Positions 17,351-23,957 of a DNA stretch of 31,721 nucleotides are shown piece by piece. The notes under the pieces were generated by a model. The model had not been told where the DNA came from, did not search any database, and was given only the letters and a program-made list of their open reading frames with translations. Positions within the stretch are counted from its first letter, which is position 1. Each line of letters begins with the position of its first letter. This DNA is from CAYJAZ01 sp964369165. GTDB taxonomy: Bacteria; Desulfobacterota; Desulfovibrionia; Desulfovibrionales; Desulfovibrionaceae. Made by a program: the position numbers and the translations under genes. Location: positions 1-31,721 of the forward strand of contig CAYJFE010000023.1 in the NCBI GenBank assembly GCA_964369165.1, written 5' to 3'.

Positions 17351-17590
17351 TTAATAGGTATCTATAACAATATTAGAGTAATCAACTTCTTCTTCAACTT
17401 TTTCAGGCTCTAGTTTAGCTTCTGGAGTTTTTGTTCCTTGATTTTGCTCTTTTTGCTCTTCACTGATACTACGCACAGCTATAATACTGCTTTCATCAGA
17501 GGAAAGAAGTGAATAATTATTTTCGTAAAGGCCTTTTGCGCAAAGGGCTAAAAAAGTAATGAAGGTTATATAGGTAAATATTTTTTGCAT
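17351..17590 (-). CDS. small single-helix membrane protein at the end of the rdh cluster
   Basis: 79 residues from the preferred start. A membrane helix or uncleaved signal (about 4-20) is followed by a polar, Glu-rich C-terminus that would lie outside the cytoplasm (LEPEKVEEEVDY). There are two ATGs two codons apart. AAGGAA lies directly before the first (17596) and six bases before the second (17590), so the second is preferred. The ribosome site begins immediately after the rdhC stop, which implies coupling. I do not recognise a family. Its strict placement behind an FMN-binding membrane protein makes a role as an accessory subunit plausible but unproven. Confidence 0.6.
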   Translation of the reverse strand: MQKIFTYITFITFLALCAKGLYENNYSLLSSDESSIIAVRSISEEQKEQNQGTKTPEAKLEPEKVEEEVDYSNIVIDTY

Positions 17591-17601
17591 TTTCATTTCC
17601 T

Positions 17602-18816
17602 TTAGTTTTGCTGACTAGCTGGTTTAGTTTTTGAGCCAAAAAGCCAGTTACGCCAAAAATAGATATAGTCAAAAAATGGTGTCATTGGGCAGAAAAGCCT
17701 GCACCAAGGTTTTTGTAAAAATAAAGAAAAGACAATAACACTGCCACTCAACATAAAGAAAGTGAGCGAACCTACAAAGTTGAAAGTCTTTCCGAATGGT
17801 TCATAAGTTGCGGCAGATGGTGATGAAAAATAAAGAGCAAAGCAGATGACGCCAAGAGCAAAAAATCTGCTCACCCATTTTGTGAGAGGATTTTGCACTG
17901 GATTTTTACAAGATGTTATCATCGAAACACCTTCTTGCACTGCGCCAAATGGGCAAATATAATTACAATAAAGATTTTTCTTTGTGAAAAGAAATACCAA
18001 GATGGCAAGCACAAGGCAGATAAGAGGTGCATAAGAAGCAAGACCTACTATCCATGCGCCTGACACAAGAAGAATCATGGTAGAAATGGAGAATTGCGTG
18101 CCATACATAAAGCCAAGCAAGACAACTGAGGCAATAAGAATAGCGTATCTTGCTTTTTTCTTTGAAAATGGGAATTTTTTTGAAGCAACAAAAGCTGTCA
18201 ATGCAAAGAAAATCAAGACAAGGCCAACTTTTAGAAGTTCTGCAGAGCTCAAATTGATCGAATTTTGGCTTTCTAAAAGAATTTTAGCTTTAGAAAGATT
18301 GTTTGCATCTATCATAAGGTCTGGAAAAAGTTCAGCTATTTCTTCGTTTGCCATAATTTTTGCACTTGCTTTTTGAATGCCAATTTTTAGCGCATCAGAA
18401 GAAAGAGTTGCGCCAGAAACAGCTTTTGGATCAGGCATATCTTCAATAGATTTTGAAAGATAAGCATCAGGAATTTTTGCGTCTAAAACTTGCTTGATAT
18501 AAGGGCTTGTATCGGGGCTATCAATAATAGCAACACTTTCGATAATACCCTTACCTTCCACAACATTAACCACTATTCCCGTAAGCATTGGCCCTGCATA
18601 ACCAGGGTGCACGGCTGTAGCAAAAATATATCTTTCATTATTTGCGCCAATAACTTCACAAAGATCAGGAGTTAGGGGATTATAAGAGGAAAGCGATGGT
18701 ATAATTGATTTAATTTGAAAACCCAAAGCATTTTGACTGCGCATATTTCCCATCACAAAGCAAAAAATAAGGGCACAAAGCGAAAGAAGGGCTAGAATTT
18801 TTTCAATAGACTTCAC
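17602..18816 (-). CDS. rdhC: RdhC/NosR-like FMN-binding polytopic membrane protein
   Basis: 404 residues. An N-terminal membrane helix (7-24) precedes a periplasmic FMN-binding domain whose SGAT (134-137) is the motif covalently flavinylated on Thr by ApbE-type transferases. About six further helices follow between 196 and 367. Two cysteine motifs, CNYICP (C284, C288) and CRLFCP (C372, C376), match the CX3CP pairs of the NosR/RdhC family. Such proteins are thought to pass electrons from menaquinol or to help assembly of extracytoplasmic oxidoreductases. The start is GTG at 18816 with TTGGAG six bases upstream; the in-frame TTG at 18828 overlaps that site. A TATAAT (18846-18841) without a clear -35 lies upstream, so a second promoter is possible. 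Confidence 0.85.
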   Translation of the reverse strand: MKSIEKILALLSLCALIFCFVMGNMRSQNALGFQIKSIIPSLSSYNPLTPDLCEVIGANNERYIFATAVHPGYAGPMLTGIVVNVVEGKGIIESVAIIDSPDTSPYIKQVLDAKIPDAYLSKSIEDMPDPKAVSGATLSSDALKIGIQKASAKIMANEEIAELFPDLMIDANNLSKAKILLESQNSINLSSAELLKVGLVLIFFALTAFVASKKFPFSKKKARYAILIASVVLLGFMYGTQFSISTMILLVSGAWIVGLASYAPLICLVLAILVFLFTKKNLYCNYICPFGAVQEGVSMITSCKNPVQNPLTKWVSRFFALGVICFALYFSSPSAATYEPFGKTFNFVGSLTFFMLSGSVIVFSLFLQKPWCRLFCPMTPFFDYIYFWRNWLFGSKTKPASQQN

Positions 18817-18874
18817 AAAAATCTCCAAGACGCTGTTTTAATTATATAAGAGTAATTGATAAGAAAAGCAAAAT

Positions 18875-19954
18875 TTATTTCACATCTTCATAAGACTGCA
18901 AGCTATGCGCTTCGACAAGAAAAGCAAATTGTTCAGACATTTCAGGCAGTTCATCAAGAATCACAGCGGCATAGCGTGAAGCTTTTTCTTTGCCGTATTC
19001 TTTCGCAATTTTATGCGCACGGTTTACAACAAAATCTCTAGCATCAAGCTCAATAATCGCAATTTCTCGGTGAATATATGCCCCTTCCTCTACCCTGTCA
19101 AGCGCAATGAGAGCATCACCCTTAACCTGCAAAGCAAGCACTTGATGTCCTTCTTCTGACTGTATAATTGTATCACAAATTTCAATAGCATTTTCAGCAC
19201 TGCCAGCAAAAAGCTCGCATATTGCAAGGCCACGGCCACTTTCTTTATGCTTATTATTCGAAAGAGCATAACTTTTTCTAAAATAAGGCAAAGCCTCTTC
19301 ATGCTTTTGTTCATGCAAAAGACATTCGCCAGACCAATAATTACCGCCCAAAGAATCAGGGTCTAATTCCACTGTTTTTTGAAAATATTCTACAGCCTTA
19401 GCAGGCTCTCCCGAACTAGACAAGGAAAGGCCTATCAAATAAACCGCAGCCACATAGTTTGCGTCCAAGGCTAGAATTTGTTCACAAATTTCAATAGCTT
19501 CTTCAAATTTATAGCTAGAAAAAGCTAGGTCTGCTTTATTATATAAGCTTGTGATATTATTCGGACTATAGTAAAGTGCTTTTTCAAAACTTTGTGCTGC
19601 TTCGGCAGGTTTTTCGGCATTGAGAAAAGTTCTGCCAAGTTCATTATAAAGACGTGAAAGAAAAGAAGAAAGCTCGCAAGAAATTAGTTTTCCTTGAAGA
19701 GTGATTTCTTTGATAAGAGTCTGCTCTCTTTTTACTTCTTCATTTGGCATTTCAGCATCTAAAAAAACTTGTGTTTTTTCTTCAACATAGCTTACTAAGT
19801 CAATAAGATAATCAAAATAATCTTTGAAAACTTTTGCGCTTTTCAATTCTATAATTTTATCAATGCTTGCTTCAACAAATGCATGATGAAAAAATGCTTG
19901 TTCGCCATCTATTACAATCAATTGATCTTCCGGTAGAGAAGGAAATATTGTCAT
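18875..19954 (-). CDS. TPR-repeat protein inside the reductive dehalogenase cluster
   Basis: 359 residues, no signal peptide or membrane helix, so cytosolic. An N-terminal helical region (1-95) is followed by tetratricopeptide repeats at about 100-133, 134-167, 168-201 and 203-236, with AEAAQSFEKALYYSPNN, FEEAIEICEQILALDANY and AKAVEYFQKTVELDPDS as clear second helices. Further weaker helices run to the end. ATG at 19954 has AAAGG upstream; an in-frame TTG at 20011 is not favoured. It is located between rdhB and rdhC on the same strand. TPRs bind proteins, so a chaperone or assembly role for RdhA (cobalamin and Fe-S loading, Tat proofreading) is an attractive inference, not seen in sequence. 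Confidence 0.82.
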   Translation of the reverse strand: MTIFPSLPEDQLIVIDGEQAFFHHAFVEASIDKIIELKSAKVFKDYFDYLIDLVSYVEEKTQVFLDAEMPNEEVKREQTLIKEITLQGKLISCELSSFLSRLYNELGRTFLNAEKPAEAAQSFEKALYYSPNNITSLYNKADLAFSSYKFEEAIEICEQILALDANYVAAVYLIGLSLSSSGEPAKAVEYFQKTVELDPDSLGGNYWSGECLLHEQKHEEALPYFRKSYALSNNKHKESGRGLAICELFAGSAENAIEICDTIIQSEEGHQVLALQVKGDALIALDRVEEGAYIHREIAIIELDARDFVVNRAHKIAKEYGKEKASRYAAVILDELPEMSEQFAFLVEAHSLQSYEDVK

Positions 19955-20000
19955 AAAAAAACCTTTTGTATTAATATACGGACAGTCTATACTATTTAAA

Positions 20001-20089
20001 AAACTTTGCAAGCATTTTAAGATATGTTCCTAAATTCATTAGTTATGTGAAATTAGAAACATAGCGAATAAAAAACGCTTGCAAAGTTT
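20001..20089 (-). repeat. nested inverted repeat between rdhB and the TPR gene
   Basis: Outer arms AAACTTTGCAAGC (20001-20013) and GCTTGCAAAGTTT (20077-20089) are a perfect 13-bp inverted repeat. Inside them, TATGTTCCTAAATT (20023-20036) and AATTAGAAACATA (20051-20063) pair imperfectly. As RNA this is an 89-nt double stem starting 9 nt after the rdhB stop. It could be an attenuator, an mRNA-stabilising structure that favours rdhAB over the genes behind it, or a small MITE-like insertion. There is no T-run of a classical terminator. Confidence 0.7.
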
Positions 20090-20097
20090 AGTAATTA

Positions 20098-20400
20098 TTA
20101 TGCTTGTTTTCTAAATACAAAAAGCTTCAAAGCAATAGCAAAAGCAAGAATAACTGGCACGCCTAAAATACCGATAAAGTACCAACCAGCTTGGCTTTCG
20201 TATTCGCCTGCTAAGGTGTAGCCCCCGCCAATTGTGAGAAGGAAGGTTGCAAAAATACCATATAAAATAGTCATTTGCCACCAAGCTACTTTCTTACCTT
20301 TTTCCTTAAGCCACGCATAAGCGCCTGCAATAATCAATATTTGCATTGCTCCAAACACCATCCAGAAAAGGCTATTTAACATATTTACGCCTGGAAACAT
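20098..20400 (-). CDS. rdhB: reductive dehalogenase membrane anchor
   Basis: 100 residues with three membrane helices (about 8-29, 38-60 and 74-95). The loop between helices 2 and 3 holds GGGYTLAGEYESQAGWYFIG (62-81), which matches the conserved Glu-containing segment of RdhB/PceB proteins that is thought to face the dehalogenase. AAAGGAG lies 7-8 bases before the ATG at 20400. It follows rdhA in the usual A-then-B order, 144 bp apart, and the spacer contains two hairpins. The family is short and divergent, so the call rests on position, topology and this motif. Confidence 0.85.
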   Translation of the reverse strand: MFPGVNMLNSLFWMVFGAMQILIIAGAYAWLKEKGKKVAWWQMTILYGIFATFLLTIGGGYTLAGEYESQAGWYFIGILGVPVILAFAIALKLFVFRKQA

Positions 20401-20414
20401 AGATTTTCTCCTTT

Positions 20415-20543
20415 ATTTATATTTGTTTTTGGACACTATGTGCACAAAAACCTCACTGCGTGGAAAATGTCATTTCCACTTGTTCGCAAAAGAATTTGCT
20501 CATTTCTTTCGCTGAATATTTGTCATTTATATTTGTTTTTGGA
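20415..20543 (-). repeat. 19-bp direct repeats bracketing two hairpins in the rdhA-rdhB gap
   Basis: ATTTATATTTGTTTTTGGA occurs at 20415-20433 and 20525-20543, identical at all 19 positions. One copy touches the rdhA stop; the other touches the rdhB ribosome site. Between them are hairpin 1 (20486-20494 with 20504-20512, 9 bp with one G-T pair) and hairpin 2 (20460-20466 with 20473-20479, GTGGAAA/TTTCCAC). Repeat plus spacer has a period of 110 bp, as expected for an insertion or unequal duplication. Confidence 0.8.
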
Positions 20544-20544
20544 A

Positions 20545-22215
20545 TTAATGCATTCCTTGATAATCCCAATCTTTTTCGATATTGCTGAAGAATTCTTCAC
20601 TTCTTTCCCACCAGACAGGATCGTGGTATTGCGCTTCACGGCCGCCGTCCCAAGGTGCTCTAAACTCTTCACCCGTAGGATATTTGAAGAAGTTTTGTTG
20701 CATTGCAAGTAATCCTGATGCAACCATGCCGGTTGGGTCACGCGGTTCAAGTTCACGAGAAATTGTGTGAATCCAGGTATTTTTACGTGTATATGGGCAA
20801 ACAGCAATACATACACGGCAACCATTACCATCGCTTGTTGTGCCAGCAACCCATTGTTTATGGCATTTTTCTTCGTCTAATACCCAGCGTTTGAAGCCAC
20901 GCACGGTTTGTGTTGGTTCATCATCAAAGGTGATTGCGCCAGATGGGCAAGTTTCAGCACAGATTTTACATTTCAAGCAGAATTTTGCCATACCAATATC
21001 GATAGGTTTGTCGTATTCAAATTCAATATCTGTAATAACCATACCTGTACGGAAGTTAGAACCAAGTTCAGGCACCATTACAAGGCCAGCACGAGAATAT
21101 TCAGCCAAACCACTAAGCATTACGAAAGGGCTTGCCATATTTTCAAAACCAAGTCCTGGGAATTGCGCACGGGCTGGGTAGCCTAAGCTTTGTATAAAGG
21201 TTTCCATAAGGCCAGCAACGCAGCGTGTTCTAAAATAGCCATCGGCTGATGTTGAATAGCCGATTGAAGCATAGATTGTATCCCAGTTCATAGGTGTGCC
21301 GAATACAATAGCGCTTTTCCAGTGGCTAGGAACTTTATCGCCCCACTCTGCACCACCGTTCGCCATACCACGCATACAGTTTTTGAACATAAATCTTTCG
21401 TCAAATTTACAAATACCCACTACAGGAGCACCAAAAATATGCGCCATACGTTTCAAAAGTTTTGTAGCGTGTGCAGGAGATTTGAAGATCATTTTCTTTT
21501 TATTTACACGGCGATAATCCCATTTTTCAGGTGGTTGCTCTTCACCTGTTTTACGATATACATCGTCAGGATCTTCAGGAATAGTTGAGCCTGAATGGTT
21601 ACCTTGAGCGAATTTATAAGCCATATTATAAGCATCAGCAATAGCAAATTGTTGATAAGCCTTTGTGGTGAAATACTCTACCCTTTTCATGTGAAGGCCA
21701 ATTCTTTCAAGTAGGCTTTGATAACGGTCAGGATTGTCAGTGAAATATTTGACAAGATATTTATTTGGCATTGCTTCAAGGCCCATAGAAGGGTTCCACA
21801 ATTTTTTGCCAAGCATAGGAAGAATATTGTAATACCAAACTTGAAGGAGGTTATCTGTCCAGTCTGGGCGTGTGACTTCACCTACTGGTGTCATCATAGG
21901 GGCAACGTCAACACGAAAAGGTTCACGGTTGAAAAACATATCATTGCCTTGAACTGTTCTGCCCTGCCCTGTATAGGCATCAGCTGAACGACCTGTTGCA
22001 AAACCAGCTGCTCCAGAAGCTGCCACAGAAGCCACCGCGGCTGCCGCACCACCAAATTTCAAAAAGTTACGCCTTGAAATACTTTTCTTATCTCCTTCAA
22101 GATTTGCCTGTTCAGGATTTAGATTATCCTCAAGGCTTCCATAAGCTTCGTCCACGCTTACACGGTTTGCCGGATCATTAATAATATCCAACACTTTATT
22201 TTCTTGTTCTGACAT
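20545..22215 (-). CDS. rdhA: reductive dehalogenase, catalytic subunit
   Basis: Corrinoid and Fe-S enzyme that removes halide from an organohalide as terminal electron acceptor, exported to the outer face of the membrane. 556 residues from the ATG at 22215 (AAGGGAG upstream; the GTG at 22221 overlaps that site). Twin-arginine motif SRRNFLK (about 47-53) follows an unusually long 46-residue acidic lead and precedes an Ala-rich helix. Cluster motifs are CLKCKICAETCP (C413, C416, C419, C423) and C451 then CRVCIAVCP (C466, C469, C473). Y327 in DGYFRTR matches the conserved catalytic-region GYSRM-type tyrosine. Base-off corrinoid binding is expected, since no DXHXXG is evident. The substrate is not predictable. 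A leader of about 87 nt contains a small CTCTC/GAGAG hairpin at 22245-22264. Confidence 0.93.
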   Translation of the reverse strand: MSEQENKVLDIINDPANRVSVDEAYGSLEDNLNPEQANLEGDKKSISRRNFLKFGGAAAAVASVAASGAAGFATGRSADAYTGQGRTVQGNDMFFNREPFRVDVAPMMTPVGEVTRPDWTDNLLQVWYYNILPMLGKKLWNPSMGLEAMPNKYLVKYFTDNPDRYQSLLERIGLHMKRVEYFTTKAYQQFAIADAYNMAYKFAQGNHSGSTIPEDPDDVYRKTGEEQPPEKWDYRRVNKKKMIFKSPAHATKLLKRMAHIFGAPVVGICKFDERFMFKNCMRGMANGGAEWGDKVPSHWKSAIVFGTPMNWDTIYASIGYSTSADGYFRTRCVAGLMETFIQSLGYPARAQFPGLGFENMASPFVMLSGLAEYSRAGLVMVPELGSNFRTGMVITDIEFEYDKPIDIGMAKFCLKCKICAETCPSGAITFDDEPTQTVRGFKRWVLDEEKCHKQWVAGTTSDGNGCRVCIAVCPYTRKNTWIHTISRELEPRDPTGMVASGLLAMQQNFFKYPTGEEFRAPWDGGREAQYHDPVWWERSEEFFSNIEKDWDYQGMH

Positions 22216-22309
22216 AGCCACTCCCTTTTTAGTTTATACTTCAACTCTCAAAAAGCAAAGAGAGAAATTTACTAAAGCATTTAACACTCTATACTTATAA
22301 AGATAGCGA

Positions 22310-22315
22310 ATTATA
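22310..22315 (-). promoter_or_regulatory. predicted -10 box of the rdhA promoter
   Basis: TATAAT read on the minus strand (22315-22310) would give a start near 22303. At the proper distance upstream there is only T-rich sequence, with no TTGACA-like -35. This is usual for promoters that need an activator bound near -41.5. The palindrome at 22335-22356 is centred at -42.5. Confidence 0.6.
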
Positions 22316-22326
22316 ACACATTTACA

Positions 22327-22355
22327 TTGACAAAAAAAGTAAGCTAGGCTACTTT
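22327..22355 (+). promoter_or_regulatory. predicted promoter of the CRP/FNR-type regulator gene
   Basis: A perfect TTGACA (22327-22332), exactly 17 bp, then TACTTT (22350-22355, weak). The palindrome fills the spacer and overlaps the -10, so bound regulator would block RNA polymerase. Confidence 0.5.
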
Positions 22356-22356
22356 T
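22335..22356. promoter_or_regulatory. 22-bp palindromic operator candidate for the divergent regulator
   Basis: AAAAGTA, two bases, CTAG, two bases, TACTTTT: 18 of 22 positions are symmetric about 22345.5. The 22-bp size with two AAAGTA-type half-sites is the architecture of CRP/FNR-family sites. It differs from FNR (TTGAT-N4-ATCAA) and from the CprK dehalobox (TTAAT-N4-ATTAA), so specificity would be its own. Confidence 0.6.
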
Positions 22357-22421
22357 GAGAAAATAATTGAGTTTTTTTTAAATTATTTTTAAAGTTTTCG
22401 GTCATTTTATAAGGAGAGAGT

Positions 22422-23099
22422 ATGCCCTATAACGATATGATCTTTTCACTTTCTATTGCAAATCTTGAAGAGCATTGGGGCAAAATCCTTCATGAAGGCA
22501 CAAAACTTGAAACACCCAAGGGCACTATACTCAATAGTAACGAAAAAAAGCTCTATTATTTGCAAACAGGCTCTATAAGCCTTATACATTATTATTTAGA
22601 CGGCAAAGAGCGCCTTATAGGCAAAACAGAATCGCCAGCCCTTGTTGGTGAAGAAAGGCTTTTTTTAGAGGAAACATCCTTGCCCGGCATTATTATCACC
22701 GAAAGCCCCTGTACTATCTATGCTTTTAGCGAAAGCTATGTATATAATAAAATTGTACCGCATAATCCTGAAGTTATGCTTACCATCACCCAAAGTCTTG
22801 CGATGAAGATGATGAAATTGACTAAGCAAAGAGTTTTTTTAAATTCTGACAATCTTGCAGCCTTGATATGCAGATTTTTCGAAAGGCAGCTCATTATCAC
22901 TGACAAGCAAATCTATGCTCAGCCAAATCTTACGCAAAATGAATTGGCAAATTTCTTTAATGTGCATAGGGTTTCACTAAATAAATCTTTACGCAAACTA
23001 GAAGAACAAGGTATTATAGGGCCTTACAAAAAAAACATTGTCCACATACTTGACTCTGAAAAATTTTATAAAATAATCGAAAATGAAATATTCTTCTAG
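22422..23099 (+). CDS. rdhK: CRP/FNR-family regulator, RdhK/CprK-like by position
   Basis: 225 residues. A cyclic-nucleotide-binding-like beta-barrel (about 15-105) is followed by a dimer helix and a winged helix with NLTQNELANFFNVHRVSLNK (169-188), whose recognition helix is VHRVSLNKSLRKL. There is no N-terminal cysteine set for an Fe-S cluster as in FNR; cysteines are at 97 and 150 only. The key cAMP-pocket residues of true CRP are not evident. Divergent position next to rdhA matches CprK/RdhK regulators, which sense halogenated compounds. AAGGAGAGAG gives it a very strong ribosome site. Effector and activator role are inferred. Confidence 0.8.
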   Translation: MPYNDMIFSLSIANLEEHWGKILHEGTKLETPKGTILNSNEKKLYYLQTGSISLIHYYLDGKERLIGKTESPALVGEERLFLEETSLPGIIITESPCTIYAFSESYVYNKIVPHNPEVMLTITQSLAMKMMKLTKQRVFLNSDNLAALICRFFERQLIITDKQIYAQPNLTQNELANFFNVHRVSLNKSLRKLEEQGIIGPYKKNIVHILDSEKFYKIIENEIFF

Positions 23100-23130
23100 A
23101 CAGTGTCATTATAAGATGAGGGAAAAAATA

Positions 23131-23817
23131 ATGCAAAAAAAAGTAAATTACCATGTACATTCGTGGCATAGCGATGGAAAAAATAGTGTAGAAGAAATTG
23201 TGAATCATTTTCAGGCGCAAGAAGTCACGCATTTTGCATTGACTGATCACGACACTATTGACGGTGTTTTAGAAGCGCAAAAACTTGCCGCAAAAATCGG
23301 CATGACTTCTTATACAGGCATAGAAATGACAGCCTGCTTTGATGCTATAAATAAAGAATATTGCCACATTCTCGGCCTTGATTTTGATTTAGAAAAGATG
23401 GAAGAAATCATGGATGACTATTATCGTGGCGCAAGAGGTTTTGACCTCTACTCTATTTCCTATACTACCCCTGAAAAAGCTATTGAAACCATTCATAAAG
23501 CTCACGGTATTGCTATTTTAGCGCACCCCTATGATATCATTCGATTGCCAGAAAAAGTGAGCCGTGACGAAGAAAAGGCGCACGAACTTATTAAAATGAT
23601 GCTCGATTGCGGCATTGATGGCATTGAGGTTTTCTATAGGAATTTTAGCAAGGAGAAAATCCTCAAATTAAATGCTTGGGCTGATGAATACAAGCTTATC
23701 AAAAGCATAGGTTCTGATTATCACGGAAAAGCGAATGATAGTGCCTATTTTGATCAAGACCTCGACATATATAAGGAAGCAAGAAGCATACACGAGATTT
23801 TGATTAACAGAAACTAA
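23131..23817 (+). CDS. PHP-domain phosphoesterase
   Basis: 228 residues of a stand-alone PHP domain, the metal-dependent phosphoesterase fold of TrpH/RNase AM, DNA polymerase X and histidinol phosphatase. The metal motifs are HVHSWHSDG (about 7-15), LTDHDTIDG (about 38-46), a GIEMT Glu near 64, ILAHPYD and GSDYHG near the end. Start: ATG at 23131 with GAGGGA seven bases before. An upstream in-frame ATG at 23083 would overlap the regulator gene and lacks a ribosome site. It is shorter than YciV-type proteins (about 280), so the insert domain is reduced. Substrate unknown (5'-nucleotide or short RNA activity in relatives). It follows rdhK by 31 bp. Confidence 0.85.
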   Translation: MQKKVNYHVHSWHSDGKNSVEEIVNHFQAQEVTHFALTDHDTIDGVLEAQKLAAKIGMTSYTGIEMTACFDAINKEYCHILGLDFDLEKMEEIMDDYYRGARGFDLYSISYTTPEKAIETIHKAHGIAILAHPYDIIRLPEKVSRDEEKAHELIKMMLDCGIDGIEVFYRNFSKEKILKLNAWADEYKLIKSIGSDYHGKANDSAYFDQDLDIYKEARSIHEILINRN

Positions 23818-23819
23818 AC

Positions 23820-23859
23820 TTTTGAATATACTTCAAAATTCAAAAATTTCGTGAAATTT
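23820..23859 (+). terminator. two AT-rich hairpins after the PHP gene
   Basis: TTTTGAA/TTCAAAA (23820-23826 with 23832-23838) and AAATTTC/GAAATTT (23844-23850 with 23853-23859). Stems are AT-only in most pairs and no long T-run follows, so this is a weak terminator candidate. Confidence 0.3.
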
Positions 23860-23957
23860 CAACAAAAAGGGATTTTTTACGGAATGAGTGTATCAAAAAC
23901 ATACATGATTGGAGTAAAAAATTAACTTTTTGGCAGAAAAAACGCGAAAGATTGAAT

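Noticed and set aside
19955..20011. TTG start of the TPR gene
   Set aside because: It would begin inside the nested inverted repeat and has no ribosome site; ATG at 19954 has AAAGG.
20582..22181. Several plus-strand ORFs of 60-113 codons opposite rdhA
   Set aside because: They are antisense shadows of a well-supported gene, with no start signals.
22216..22221. GTG start of rdhA two codons upstream
   Set aside because: The GTG is inside the GGGAGTGG of the ribosome site; the ATG at 22215 has correct spacing.
22377..22393. TTTAAA-N5-TTTAAA as a CprK-type dehalobox
   Set aside because: The spacing is 5 rather than 4 and the half-sites are plain A/T runs in an A/T-rich region; the palindrome at 22335-22356 is a better candidate.
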